A stretch of DNA of 64,000 nucleotides from Eubacterium sp. 14-2 (GTDB lineage: Bacteria; Bacillota; Clostridia; Lachnospirales; Lachnospiraceae): the NCBI RefSeq assembly GCF_000403845.2, contig NZ_KE159568.1, positions 1,185,400 to 1,249,399 of the forward strand, given 5' to 3'. The position numbers and the translations under genes were made by a program. The stretch's first letter is position 1, and each line of letters starts with the position of its first letter. Below the pieces are notes generated by a model. That model did no database searches, was not told where the DNA came from, and saw only the letters and a program-made list of their open reading frames with translations. Below, in pieces: positions 35,654-43,706 of this stretch.

Positions 35654-35741
35654 CAGGGTATCGTCCAGGCGCCTGCATATTTTCATGCATAAATTTCATA
35701 CGATGGGAATAAGATGTAAAAAGTTTTTCGGGAGTAGAAAA

Positions 35742-36821
35742 ATGTCTGAATTCCATCGAATGATTACATATCTTTATTTATATGAGCGTGGAATCAAACG
35801 CCACAACGTAGGATTTGCCAAAATAGAAAAAAGAGACAGCCAATGTCTTGTGGAAATACATATGAAAAACACCGGTCACAGCCTTTCTCCGATTCCGGTG
35901 TATTTCTATGCCGAAAATCAGCAGAAATTTCCCGGTATTCTGTTGGGAACCATGGGGCTTTCACGGGGAAACGGAGATTTTAAAACCATCTTAAAGGGGG
36001 AACCTCTGTCTGACAGCGGCTATCGGCTGGATGATATCAGCGGAATTTTCATTCCCCTGGATTCGGAAATTATGTTTGTGAGCCAGTGGAACGACCGGGA
36101 ATTCGTCAGGGAACAGTTCCTGGAACCACGGAAAAAATCAGAACCGAAGCCACAAAATAAATCTCCGGAGCCGGCTCGCCCTGCGGAACCTGCCCCGGCA
36201 GAGGAACCGGCGGTGCAGGCAGCTTCCACCGGCAGTATTCCACCTGAGGCTGCCCCGGAGGATCACCTGTCCCCCTTTCCCCTGTCCAGCTCCGACACCG
36301 GCGCTTCTCCTGCTCCTTCTTCTGTTCCTGATGCAGATCTCAGGGCCGCAGAAGCCGCACCAAAGTTAATCGAAATCTCCAGACCAGAACGTTCTTTCCA
36401 GCCTCAGCCCCATACTCCTGCAGGAGCAGACCCGAAACCGGAGCCTCTGCCGGAAAACTGGAGCCTGAAATGGGATTTTATTCTCGAAAATTATCCGGTG
36501 ATGACGCCTTTTGCCGGTGATGAATCTACGCTCTGTGTCCGTCTGGAATTAAAGGATCTGCGGCTTTTGCCGCGTCAATACTGGTATCTGGGGAATAACA
36601 GTTTCCTGCTCCACGGATTTTTCAACTACCGCTATCTGATTCTGGGCATGACTGAAAAAAAAGGGAAAAAACGCTGGTTTATCGGTATTCCAGGCATATA
36701 CCAGAATCCGGAGCGCGTTATGGCAACCCTTTTCGGGTTCCCGGAATTCCGCAACGAGAAGTCTGTTCCAGTAAACACCGGGGAATTCGGTTACTGGTAT
36801 CGTTATCTGAACGAAGGATAA
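35742..36821 (+). CDS. Uncharacterised Lachnospiraceae protein (possibly DUF6128-like)
   Basis: 359 residues from the ATG at 35742 (GGGAGT upstream); the open frame extends further upstream over the lipoprotein gene in another frame. Residues 1-130 form a beta-rich domain (YLYLYERGIKRHNVGFAKIE to FVSQWNDREFV). A Pro/Ala/Glu linker spans about 135-245. A conserved C-terminal domain follows with LPRQYWYLGNNSFLLHGFFNYRYLILG and FIGIPGIYQNPERVMATLFGFPEF. No catalytic motif was recognised. The layout matches a protein widespread in Lachnospiraceae, for which I recall the label DUF6128 without being able to check it. It is convergent with the GNAT gene, 6 bases apart. Confidence 0.65.
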   Translation: MSEFHRMITYLYLYERGIKRHNVGFAKIEKRDSQCLVEIHMKNTGHSLSPIPVYFYAENQQKFPGILLGTMGLSRGNGDFKTILKGEPLSDSGYRLDDISGIFIPLDSEIMFVSQWNDREFVREQFLEPRKKSEPKPQNKSPEPARPAEPAPAEEPAVQAASTGSIPPEAAPEDHLSPFPLSSSDTGASPAPSSVPDADLRAAEAAPKLIEISRPERSFQPQPHTPAGADPKPEPLPENWSLKWDFILENYPVMTPFAGDESTLCVRLELKDLRLLPRQYWYLGNNSFLLHGFFNYRYLILGMTEKKGKKRWFIGIPGIYQNPERVMATLFGFPEFRNEKSVPVNTGEFGYWYRYLNEG

Positions 36822-36827
36822 TTTATT

Positions 36828-37403
36828 TCACAGCCCGCTGTCCTGACGGGAAGTATCCGGACCGGAAAGCAGAGCGTACAGTTCATGGTCTCTCCAGACC
36901 CCATGGAGCCTGACGCTCTGCTTTTTTACTCCTTCCAGCTCAAATCCCAGACCCCGCAGCAGTTTTCCGGAAGCTGTGTTCTCCGGAAGCACGCTGGCTT
37001 CTATCCGATGCAGTTTTAATTCCTCAAACATCACGCGGATTCCTCTGGAAATGCTTTCTTTTGCATATCCTCTGCCCCAGCAGCGGTGATCAAATTTATA
37101 TCCCAGTTCACAGGACTGATAATAGCCCCGGTTAATATGCTGAAAAGAAACGGTGCCCATGACCTTCTCTGTCATTCCCTTCTCAAACACCCAGAACCGG
37201 ATGGCTTTCTGTTTTACCGCCATATTGTACTCGCACTGGAGGAGCTTTTTCTGAAAATTTTCCGTATAAAACTGCAGGGGCCTGTCCGTCTCATACTCCT
37301 CGAATATTTCCTGATTGTCCAGATGGAATTTCAGTACCTGGGGAGCGGCTGTATCCGGCAGTATTTTTAATTCCAGACGTTTGGTCTGATACATCAGATT
37401 CAT
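36828..37403 (-). CDS. GNAT N-acetyltransferase (RimJ/RimL type)
   Basis: 191 residues. It shows the GNAT core: GTVSFQHINRGYYQSCELGYKFDHRCWGRGYAKESI, with GRGYA as the acetyl-CoA pyrophosphate loop, then ASVLPENTASGKLLRGLGFELEG. RimJ/RimL-type enzymes acetylate ribosomal protein N-termini or small substrates; the true substrate is unknown. Ribosome site CAGGAG. Divergent from tadA with about 75 bases between them. Confidence 0.87.
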   Translation of the reverse strand: MNLMYQTKRLELKILPDTAAPQVLKFHLDNQEIFEEYETDRPLQFYTENFQKKLLQCEYNMAVKQKAIRFWVFEKGMTEKVMGTVSFQHINRGYYQSCELGYKFDHRCWGRGYAKESISRGIRVMFEELKLHRIEASVLPENTASGKLLRGLGFELEGVKKQSVRLHGVWRDHELYALLSGPDTSRQDSGL

Positions 37404-37479
37404 TTGTATGTTCTCCTGATTTCCTGTATAATAATATTATTATCTTACCACAATTATTGAGAAAAAAACAGGAGCGCCT

Positions 37480-37959
37480 ATGAACCAGGAAGAAAAATTT
37501 ATGAAGGCCGCCATCCGGGAAGCCAGAAAGGCAGAAAAAATTCAGGAGGTCCCCATTGGCTGCGTCATTGTATATGAAAATAAAATCATTGCCAGAGGTT
37601 ACAACCGGCGGAATACGGACAAAAACACCCTGGCCCATGCAGAGCTTTCCGCCATAAAAAAGGCCAGTAAAAAGCTGGGAGACTGGCGGCTGGAGGGCTG
37701 CACCATGTATGTGACTCTGGAACCCTGCCAGATGTGTGCAGGAGCCATTGTCCAGTCCAGAATGGACCGGGTGGTCATGGGCAGCATGAATCCCAAGGCA
37801 GGCTGTGCCGGCTCCGTGCTGAATCTGCTGCAGATATCTGCCTTCAATCATCAGGTGGAGCTGGTACGGGGTATACTGGAAGAAGAATGTTCCACCATGC
37901 TCAGTGAATTTTTCCGAAAACTGCGGGAAACGAAGCGTCTGGAGAAACAAATGGAATAA
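37480..37959 (+). CDS. tadA: tRNA adenosine(34) deaminase TadA
   Basis: 159 residues. Zinc and catalytic residues are visible: His53 and Glu55 in AHAELSA, Cys83 and Cys86 in EPCQMCAGAI. TadA converts A34 of tRNA-Arg(ACG) to inosine. It lies directly before the SRP RNA gene, as in many Firmicutes. Ribosome site CAGGAG. Confidence 0.95.
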   Translation: MNQEEKFMKAAIREARKAEKIQEVPIGCVIVYENKIIARGYNRRNTDKNTLAHAELSAIKKASKKLGDWRLEGCTMYVTLEPCQMCAGAIVQSRMDRVVMGSMNPKAGCAGSVLNLLQISAFNHQVELVRGILEEECSTMLSEFFRKLRETKRLEKQME

Positions 37960-37974
37960 ACCCTTCCGGAACAG

Positions 37975-38003
37975 TTGACATTTTCCTTTAAAAAGGATAT
38001 ACT
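37975..38003 (+). promoter_or_regulatory. Strong sigma-A promoter for SRP RNA
   Basis: TTGACA, 17 bases, TATACT. The predicted start coincides with the first paired base of the SRP RNA. Confidence 0.85.
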
Positions 38004-38008
38004 TAAGA

Positions 38009-38275
38009 CTCCGAGCAGCTGGGGCGGTAGCGGTGCCCTGTACCAACAATCCGCTATAGTTGGAGTGATGTTCTGCCCCGGGTTTTTGCCTGTGGGGCTG
38101 CCTTTTATAAGTGGTGATGACGTCTGGGTCTTACGCAATGGAACTCTGTGAACCGTGTCAGGTTGGGAACAAAGCAGCACTAAGCAGAATCTTTCATGTG
38201 CCGTAAGGGCGCCTGGGCCGAGCTAACTGTAAAAGTAACGCCCATGGTCAGGATTCAAAGCAGAACGCTCGGATT
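38009..38275 (+). ncRNA. ffs: Signal recognition particle RNA (large Gram-positive type)
   Basis: About 265 bases. The 5' CCGAGC (38011) pairs with the 3' GCTCGG (ending 38272). The conserved apical hairpin for Ffh is GTGTCAGGTTGGGAACAAAG with downstream CAGCACTAAGCAG. The RNA is the scaffold of SRP, which targets membrane proteins co-translationally. An open frame across its 3' half is a shadow. Confidence 0.93.
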
Positions 38276-38300
38276 TAAATTTCAAAAAAGGAGAATTTCT

Positions 38301-38774
38301 TTGAATAATTTACTGCGCAAAATCAGAAATATCCTCTATGAATCCTGTAATTTCCTGGAGCTTTTGATGGCCCTTGTGGTTCTGGCCGCCATTCTGATTG
38401 CATGCAGCTCTCTGGGCGGTTCTTTTCTGGATTACTGGAATGACAGGAGTTCTAATACTGCTTTCCTGATTTTTGTGGGACATGTGTTCAATATACTGAT
38501 TGGCATTGAGTTTCTGAAAATGCTCTGTCAGCCCAGTGAAGATACGGTGCTGGAGGTTCTGATATTTCTTGTGGCCCGTCATATGATTCTGGATCATACC
38601 ACGGTGGTGGAAAATCTCATTACCATTCTGAGTATCGGAATTCTGTTTGCCATCAAAAAATATATCAACCTGCCTGCCCGTAAAGGAAGTTATGGTATAT
38701 TTTCCGGCAACTCCGGTTCGGAACAATCTGACAGCGGTTCTGGGTCATCTTCTGAAAACAGTAAGGACTGCTGA
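38301..38774 (+). CDS. Small membrane protein, PsiE-like
   Basis: 157 residues from a TTG start at 38301 with AAAAAAGGAG 8 bases before it; the longer frame runs into the SRP RNA and is rejected. Four hydrophobic segments (about 16-38, 55-75, 85-103, 110-125), then a Ser/Gly-rich tail. The pattern IGIEFLKMLCQPSEDTVLEVLIFLVARHMILDH resembles the PsiE phosphate-starvation-inducible family; function unknown. Confidence 0.65.
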   Translation: MNNLLRKIRNILYESCNFLELLMALVVLAAILIACSSLGGSFLDYWNDRSSNTAFLIFVGHVFNILIGIEFLKMLCQPSEDTVLEVLIFLVARHMILDHTTVVENLITILSIGILFAIKKYINLPARKGSYGIFSGNSGSEQSDSGSGSSSENSKDC

Positions 38775-38852
38775 TCCCTCTGTGACTGCATAACAGCGCA
38801 ACAAAAGTCATCATTATCTGAAATATGGAAATATTTTACTTTGCCCCGGCAC

Positions 38853-38881
38853 TTGACATTTTTGCGCCGGGGTATTATATT
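38853..38881 (+). promoter_or_regulatory. Sigma-A promoter of perR
   Basis: TTGACA, 17 bases, TATATT; the predicted start is just before the Per-box-like palindrome. Confidence 0.7.
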
Positions 38882-38894
38882 AGACAGGAATCAA

Positions 38895-38912
38895 TAATAA
38901 TTATCATTATTA
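38895..38912. promoter_or_regulatory. Per-box-like operator at the perR promoter
   Basis: TAATAAT-N4-ATTATTA is a perfect inverted repeat. Read as 7-1-7 (38898-38912) it has one mismatch. The consensus Per box is TTATAAT-N-ATTATAA. Autoregulation by PerR is likely. Confidence 0.65.
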
Positions 38913-38930
38913 CAGGAGGTAGGAACATTG

Positions 38931-39329
38931 ATGAAATACAGCCGCCAACGGGAAAGCATCCGGGAATTCCTTGCTGACTGTTGTGAGCATCCTACTGCCG
39001 AAACGGTTTACATGAATGTGAAAAAAGAATTTCCCAATATCAGTCTTGGAACCGTATACCGTAATTTATCTCTTTTGACAGAGCTGGGGGAGATCAGAAA
39101 AATTTCGACCGGTATAGGCCCTGACCGTTTCGACGGAAATACATCTCCCCATTATCATGTTCTCTGCACCGGATGCGGCAGTGTGATGGATTTAAAAATG
39201 GAAAATATCGACCATATCAACATCATTGCCGGCAATGAATTTGAGGGCAGAATTCACGGGCATATCACTTATTTTCTGGGTACCTGCAGAGATTGTATGG
39301 AAAAAGAAAAAAATAAAAATATCTCTTGA
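38931..39329 (+). CDS. perR: Peroxide-responsive Fur-family repressor PerR
   Basis: 132 residues. Winged helix (ETVYMNVKKEFPNISLGTVYRNLSLLTELGEI), then DRFDGNTSPHYHVLC with the Asp-Phe-Asp-Gly-Asn and HxH layout of PerR, and two CxxC pairs (CTGC, CRDC) for structural zinc. PerR senses peroxide by iron-catalysed His oxidation. The ATG at 38931 is preferred over a TTG codon just before it; AGGAGG lies upstream. An operator-like palindrome precedes it, and a rubrerythrin gene with a similar site follows. Confidence 0.88.
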   Translation: MKYSRQRESIREFLADCCEHPTAETVYMNVKKEFPNISLGTVYRNLSLLTELGEIRKISTGIGPDRFDGNTSPHYHVLCTGCGSVMDLKMENIDHINIIAGNEFEGRIHGHITYFLGTCRDCMEKEKNKNIS

Positions 39330-39354
39330 CAGGAATCTTAAGATATGCTATTTT
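39326..39354 (+). promoter_or_regulatory. Promoter of the rubrerythrin gene
   Basis: TTGACA, 17 bases, TATTTT; it overlaps the last codons of perR, with the predicted start at the adjacent Per-box-like palindrome. Confidence 0.6.
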
Positions 39355-39359
39355 AATTT

Positions 39360-39374
39360 CAGTAATAATTACTG
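39360..39374. promoter_or_regulatory. Per-box-like operator of rubrerythrin
   Basis: CAGTAAT-A-ATTACTG, a perfect 7-1-7 inverted repeat, the geometry of Per boxes. It sits over the predicted transcription start, so repression by PerR is likely. Confidence 0.7.
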
Positions 39375-39425
39375 TTTTTAATTTTTACTCATATAAAACA
39401 AAGGAACAGAAAGGAAGAAATCATT

Positions 39426-39968
39426 ATGAAAAAATTTGTATGTAATGTATGCGGTTATGTTTATGAAGGAGATGCAGCACCGGAGAAATGTCCTCAGTGT
39501 AACGCTCCTGCTTCCAAATTTACAGAGCAGTCCGGAGAAATGTCATGGGCTTCCGAGCATGTAATCGGTGTTGCTCAGGGTGTTTCCGAAGATATTATCG
39601 AAGATTTAAGAGCAAACTTCAACGGAGAATGTACGGAAGTTGGTATGTATCTGGCAATGGCAAGAGTTGCCCACAGAGAAGGTTATCCGGAAATCGGCCT
39701 GTACTGGGAAAAAGCTGCTTATGAAGAAGCAGAACATGCTGCTAAATTTGCAGAACTTCTTGGTGAAGTAGTAACTGACAGCACCAAAAAGAATCTGGAA
39801 ATGAGAATTGAAGCTGAAAACGGTGCTACTGCCGGAAAAACTGACCTGGCAAAACGTGCAAAAGCTGCAAACCTTGACGCTATTCATGACACCGTTCATG
39901 AGATGGCTCGTGACGAAGCAAGACATGGAAAAGCATTTGCAGGCCTGTTAAAGAGATACTTCGGCTAA
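39426..39968 (+). CDS. Reverse rubrerythrin
   Basis: 180 residues. A rubredoxin domain comes first (Cys6, Cys9, Cys22 and Cys25 in CNVCG and CPQC), then a four-helix di-iron domain with [40 protein letters not shown] and [12 protein letters not shown]. This is the reverse of the classical order. Such proteins reduce peroxide and oxygen in anaerobes. Directly downstream of perR with a Per-box-like operator. Strong ribosome site; codon use is unusually clean, suggesting high expression. Confidence 0.93.
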   Translation: MKKFVCNVCGYVYEGDAAPEKCPQCNAPASKFTEQSGEMSWASEHVIGVAQGVSEDIIEDLRANFNGECTEVGMYLAMARVAHREGYPEIGLYWEKAAYEEAEHAAKFAELLGEVVTDSTKKNLEMRIEAENGATAGKTDLAKRAKAANLDAIHDTVHEMARDEARHGKAFAGLLKRYFG

Positions 39969-40006
39969 GAGGAAATGCTGTAAAATCAACATTTTTGAGA
40001 ATTCAG

Positions 40007-40042
40007 GGGTATGTTGGAGCAATCTGACATACCCTTATTTTT
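40007..40042 (+). terminator. Intrinsic terminator after rubrerythrin
   Basis: GGGTATGT/ACATACCC with a 12-base loop, then TTATTTTT. Confidence 0.85.
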
Positions 40043-40140
40043 GTGCAGATGGTTGTGTCTGAAAGTGGGTTTGAATTTTTACTTTTCATTACATTGTCCC
40101 CTGATATGTATAATGAATCGCTGAATTCCACATATTTCGC

Positions 40141-41472
40141 TTATACCTTTTTTGATAACGTTTTTGTATATTTACTCATCATAAATACAGCATAAACGGC
40201 AACTATTAATTCTGTAACCGGCATTGCAAACCATAAGGAATTTGCCCCTGCCACAATCGGTAACAGCATAATTAAAATTCCACTGACAATGAGGCCTCTG
40301 AAAACAGATACACAAAAAGCGGCTCCTGGCTTCATCAGTACCTGAAAATAATAAGTGGAGAAAATATTCAGCGGCAGCAATATAAAAGAAATACTGTAAC
40401 AACGGATTATTGCGGGTGCAATATCCAAAATTGTTTTTGTTGGCTTCATAAAAATGTAAATATACAAATCAGGGTAAATCAAACTGAGGGCAGTCCAAAA
40501 TATACTGAACGCTCCAACAGTATATAGGGCATACCGCAAAGTTTCTTTAATACGCTCCCATTTCTTTGCGCCGAAATTAATAGAAATAATTGGCTGTGCA
40601 GCCTGCCCCACACTATAAGCGCAGCACTGAACAATCGTGCTTACATTGATAACAGGGCCATAAACAGCAAGTGCGTTACTGCCCAAATATTTCATAATCT
40701 GACGGTTGAAAAGCACTGTCAAAATCCCCATTGCAATATCAATAAAAAATGTCGGGAAGCCAGTAACCGATATTTCCCGCAATTTTCCCGCAATCCCAGT
40801 CGGTTTTCGGAGAACCAGCGTATTTTTCCCAGACCAGAAATGGGAAAGCATAACCACAAACGAAATCCCGGAGCCAACTGCCGTTGCAAGTCCCGCACCA
40901 AAAATCCCCATGTCAAAAGTAAATACAAAAATGTAATCGCCAATAACATTGAACAATCCCCCGGCTAATACGCCGGCAGTTGCAAGTCCGGGGTGATTGT
41001 CATTTCGCAGAAACGCTGCCAGCATTTGATTGAACAGGAACAGCGGAATGGCTGCTTTTACTGGCGTTAAATAAGATTCAGCCAATGAAAGCAGGCTGCT
41101 GTCCGCACCAAAAAACAATAAGATTGGCTTGTCAAAAAATATAATTGCCGCCCATGACACGAAAGCAAGAATGACAGAGCCTGTAATTGCAACAGTAAAA
41201 TACTCATTTTCGTTTCCGCTTTTCTGTGTTTCCTTTCCTCTGACTGTACTAAAAATTACAGAGCCGCCAATTCCCATGAGCAGCCCCAGACTGTAAATAA
41301 TATTCCATACAGGAGCAACAACAGCTAATGCCGCCGTTCCGTCCGGGCCCTGATATTGTCCGACCATTGCCATATCCATAAGTGAATATACCGAAGTAAT
41401 CATTGCACTTCCAAAAGCAGCAGACAAATACTTGAAATAGATTGGTTTGATGTTTCCATTTAGCAAATTCAT
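40141..41472 (-). CDS. MATE family multidrug/toxin efflux transporter
   Basis: 443 residues and about 12 membrane segments; MATE signatures include SVYSLMDMAMVGQYQGPDGTAAL near the N-terminus and internal repeats with GQAAQPIISINFGAKKWERIKE. It exports cationic compounds using a Na+ or H+ gradient; the substrate is unknown. The ATG at 41472 follows GGAGGAAAAGGCA; a frame extension to 41505 has no ribosome site. A structured leader with an upstream ORF and a terminator precedes it. Its neighbour on the right is the decayed carAB. Confidence 0.9.
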   Translation of the reverse strand: MNLLNGNIKPIYFKYLSAAFGSAMITSVYSLMDMAMVGQYQGPDGTAALAVVAPVWNIIYSLGLLMGIGGSVIFSTVRGKETQKSGNENEYFTVAITGSVILAFVSWAAIIFFDKPILLFFGADSSLLSLAESYLTPVKAAIPLFLFNQMLAAFLRNDNHPGLATAGVLAGGLFNVIGDYIFVFTFDMGIFGAGLATAVGSGISFVVMLSHFWSGKNTLVLRKPTGIAGKLREISVTGFPTFFIDIAMGILTVLFNRQIMKYLGSNALAVYGPVINVSTIVQCCAYSVGQAAQPIISINFGAKKWERIKETLRYALYTVGAFSIFWTALSLIYPDLYIYIFMKPTKTILDIAPAIIRCYSISFILLPLNIFSTYYFQVLMKPGAAFCVSVFRGLIVSGILIMLLPIVAGANSLWFAMPVTELIVAVYAVFMMSKYTKTLSKKV

Positions 41473-41490
41473 TGCCTTTTCCTCCTTTTT

Positions 41491-41540
41491 TGCAAATACT
41501 TTCACACGTTAGCGTGACAAGGTCTTTCCTATAAGATAAA
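41491..41540. repeat. Partial type-A interspersed element
   Basis: Carries the inner hairpin strand and one outer arm (GGTCTTTCCTATAAGAT) of the type-A family; the left arm is lost where the MATE ribosome site begins. It forms part of the MATE leader and the 3' end of the upstream ORF. Confidence 0.7.
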
Positions 41541-41592
41541 AAACCGGATAAGAAAAACGAACAGGAACGGTTTTCTTATCCGGCACTCTCAT
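41509..41592 (-). CDS. Upstream ORF / leader peptide before the MATE gene
   Basis: 27 codons: MRVPDKKTVPVRFSYPVF, then YLIGKTLSR, ending 36 bases before the MATE ATG. GGAGGG lies 12 bases before the ATG, or 6 bases before an in-frame TTG (41598). The ORF spans the whole terminator hairpin, so translating ribosomes would affect termination. Short leader peptides with this geometry control several antibiotic-resistance and efflux genes. Translation is inferred. Confidence 0.5.
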   Translation of the reverse strand: MRVPDKKTVPVRFSYPVFYLIGKTLSR

Positions 41593-41640
41593 ACGCAAGA
41601 GTAACCCTCCGACAAACCGTATGCCCGCTATCTTATCCGG
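41538..41640 (-). promoter_or_regulatory. Attenuator-like leader of the MATE gene with terminator
   Basis: Minus strand: CCGGATAAGAAAA (41583-41571) pairs with TTTTCTTATCCGG (41556-41544), and six T follow: a good terminator inside the leader. A second copy of CCGGATAAGA (41640-41631) could compete for the same 3' arm. CATACG/CGTATG encloses the upstream ORF's ribosome site GGAGGG. A -35-like TTGACA lies at 41710-41705; the -10 is unclear. Confidence 0.65.
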
Positions 41641-41759
41641 TCTTATACTTACGCTTATAAGTCCTCCGATAACTATTGTATAAGCTAACAGAAATGATTA
41701 GGTTTGTCAAGTCTTATACAAATATTCATAAAAGCAGAAGAGGAAATGTAAAGGAGACA

Positions 41760-42045
41760 TGTAGCTTCAATCTTACTCGCCTCATGGCTTTCATTACGGG
41801 TATTGATGACATAACTGACATATCCGGCGCGTATTGCATTCAGGATTTCAACGCTGCCTTCCGATGGTTTACCCAGTATGCCACAATCTGCATGGTTCTT
41901 CCGCCAAATAAATAAGGATTTCCTGATATCCTACCGGAGAGGTATTGAATACAATTTCCGTAATTTTTTCAAGCCTAGAACCAAAACCATATCCACAGTA
42001 TTCGCTGCCATCGGACAAAATAAGTATTCTGTCATATGTTTTCAT
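41760..42045 (-). pseudogene. carA-carB remnant (carbamoyl-phosphate synthetase), internally deleted
   Basis: The frame from the ATG at 42045 encodes MKTYDRILILSDGSEYCGYG followed by IVFNTSPVGYQEI, the N-terminus of carbamoyl-phosphate synthase small subunit CarA, then stops at 41871. In another frame GKPSEGSVEILNAIRAGYVS and YVINTRNESH (about 41880-41760) match the C-terminal allosteric domain of the large subunit CarB. Thus most of both genes is deleted. It lies 20 bases after purF, apparently once the same operon. Confidence 0.75.
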
Positions 42046-42065
42046 CGTATATGCATTTCTTTATC

Positions 42066-43484
42066 TCAAACCCGTTCAGACAATTTCCTTTCAAAACGGT
42101 CCTTACATAAATTTGCCGGGATTTTCGTGGGATATTTTCCCTGAAAGCAGGCAGCACAATAGTCTTCACTGTCTATCAGTTTATTCAGTTTCTCTACCGG
42201 CAAATATCCCAGAGAGTCTGCTCCAATCATACGTGCAATCTCGTCCACGCTATGATGACATGCAATCAGTTTTTCTTCCGAATCAATATCCGTTCCATAA
42301 TAACAGGGATATAAAAATGGAGGCGCGGAAATTCTCATATGGATCTCTTTCGCTCCGGCATCACGCAAAAGATTTACAATACATTTGCTGGTTGTCCCTC
42401 TGACAATGGAATCATCAATCAGTACAACTCTTTTTCCATTGATTACATTCCTGACAGGGTTCAGCTTAATCCTGACTTTGTCCAAACGTTCATTTTGTCC
42501 TGGAGAAATAAATGTCCTTCCAATATATTTATTTTTTATCAACCCAATCCCATAAGGAATTCCTGATTTTTTCGCATACCCCAATGCGGCATCCAATCCG
42601 CTGTCGGGAACTCCAATCACAATATCCGCGCATTTGGGATAACTCTCTGCCAGTAATTCTCCGGCTTTCATACGGGATTCATGCACAGATATGCCATCTA
42701 TAACAGAATCCGGCCTTGCAAAATAGATGTATTCAAAAATACAGGTTCTTTGGTTTTGTTTTTCACAGTGTTCTCTCCTTGATTCCACACCGTTTTTTGT
42801 AAACACCAGAATCTCTCCCGGCAGCACATCACGGATAAATTCTGCTCCTACCGCTGACAATGCACAGCTTTCGGATGCAGCCACATATGCCCCGTCTGCC
42901 ATTTTTCCATAACAAAGCGGCCGGAACCCGTATGGATCTCTTGCCGCAATCATCTTTGTAGAAGAAATCAAAACCAACGAATAAGCGCCTTCCAGTAAAT
43001 TCATTGTATTGCTGACTGCTTCCTCTATACATGGTGTCCTAAGCCTTTCTCTTGTAATCACATAAGCGATGGTTTCCGTATCGCTGGTTGTATGGAAAAT
43101 TGCTCCCGATAATTCCAGATTGTCGCGAAGTTCCAAAGAATTGCTCAGATTTCCATTATGCGCCAGCGCCATCTTGCCTTTCTGGTGGTTGACTTCAACA
43201 GGCTGGCAGTTATTTCTTGTATTTCCTCCAGTTGTTCCATACCTTACATGTCCCACCGCCATATTCCCCATCGGGAAATGAGATAATGTATCTTTAGAAA
43301 ATACTTCACTGACAAGCCCAAGATCTTTGCAGGAAGAAAATGCACCGTCATCATTCACAACAATTCCGCAGCTTTCCTGTCCTCTGTGCTGCAGGGCATA
43401 TAGCCCATAATAAACAATGCCTGCAACATTTTCCTTTTTTGTACCTGTCACTCCGAATACGCCGCATTCTTCATGGATAGCCAT
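42066..43484 (-). CDS. purF: Amidophosphoribosyltransferase PurF
   Basis: 472 residues. It catalyses the first purine step, moving glutamine amide to PRPP. The propeptide MAIHEE precedes Cys7 of CGVFGVTG, the N-terminal nucleophile after processing. The PRPP motif is VVLIDDSIVRGTT, and C-terminal Cys residues (EDYCAACF) fit the iron-sulphur type. The ATG at 43484 follows AGGAGG; the longer frame to 43595 runs through a structured leader and is rejected. Between amtB-PII and the carAB remnant in one orientation, all tied to glutamine use. Confidence 0.93.
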   Translation of the reverse strand: MAIHEECGVFGVTGTKKENVAGIVYYGLYALQHRGQESCGIVVNDDGAFSSCKDLGLVSEVFSKDTLSHFPMGNMAVGHVRYGTTGGNTRNNCQPVEVNHQKGKMALAHNGNLSNSLELRDNLELSGAIFHTTSDTETIAYVITRERLRTPCIEEAVSNTMNLLEGAYSLVLISSTKMIAARDPYGFRPLCYGKMADGAYVAASESCALSAVGAEFIRDVLPGEILVFTKNGVESRREHCEKQNQRTCIFEYIYFARPDSVIDGISVHESRMKAGELLAESYPKCADIVIGVPDSGLDAALGYAKKSGIPYGIGLIKNKYIGRTFISPGQNERLDKVRIKLNPVRNVINGKRVVLIDDSIVRGTTSKCIVNLLRDAGAKEIHMRISAPPFLYPCYYGTDIDSEEKLIACHHSVDEIARMIGADSLGYLPVEKLNKLIDSEDYCAACFQGKYPTKIPANLCKDRFERKLSERV

Positions 43485-43561
43485 AACTTTATTTCCTCCT
43501 GTTATATAGAGTATTCTGCTCATAAGTCGCAGCTGCAGTTCTTCGCATGCTCCGGTGCAGC

Positions 43562-43644
43562 CCCAGGAAGCAGGGGATTTGTACCCACAGGGCACTTACC
43601 CTCGCGGCTTTCGCCAAATATCCGTGTAAGCGCCGCTTCCTGGG
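43562..43644 (-). ncRNA. Structured leader RNA of unknown class upstream of purF
   Basis: Minus strand. P1 is a perfect 10-base stem CCCAGGAAGC/GCTTCCTGGG (43644-43635 with 43571-43562). Inside lies P2, GGCGCTTAC/GTAAGTGCC (43634-43626 with 43599-43591), enclosing a GGC-GAAA-GCC hairpin, then P3, GGG-TACAAAT-CCC. This three-way-junction shape in a 220-base amtB-purF gap suggests a riboswitch or regulatory RNA. It did not match ZTP, guanidine-type, PyrR-leader or T-box patterns that I know. Confidence 0.5.
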
Positions 43645-43706
43645 ACGGCTTTTAAATTCCGGATGAAACCGCCATTGCAATATTTAGTTTCCATCTGTCC
43701 TGGCTT

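Noticed and set aside
38196-38300. Upstream extension of the PsiE-like gene
   Set aside because: It lies within the SRP RNA; the TTG at 38301 has its own ribosome site.
41676-41915. A 79-codon plus-strand frame near the MATE leader
   Set aside because: The opposite strand carries the carA-carB remnant and the frame has no recognisable product.
43562-43644. tRNA or tRNA-like gene before purF, considered because of a TACAAAT loop
   Set aside because: The nested stems do not form a cloverleaf and no anticodon arm is present.
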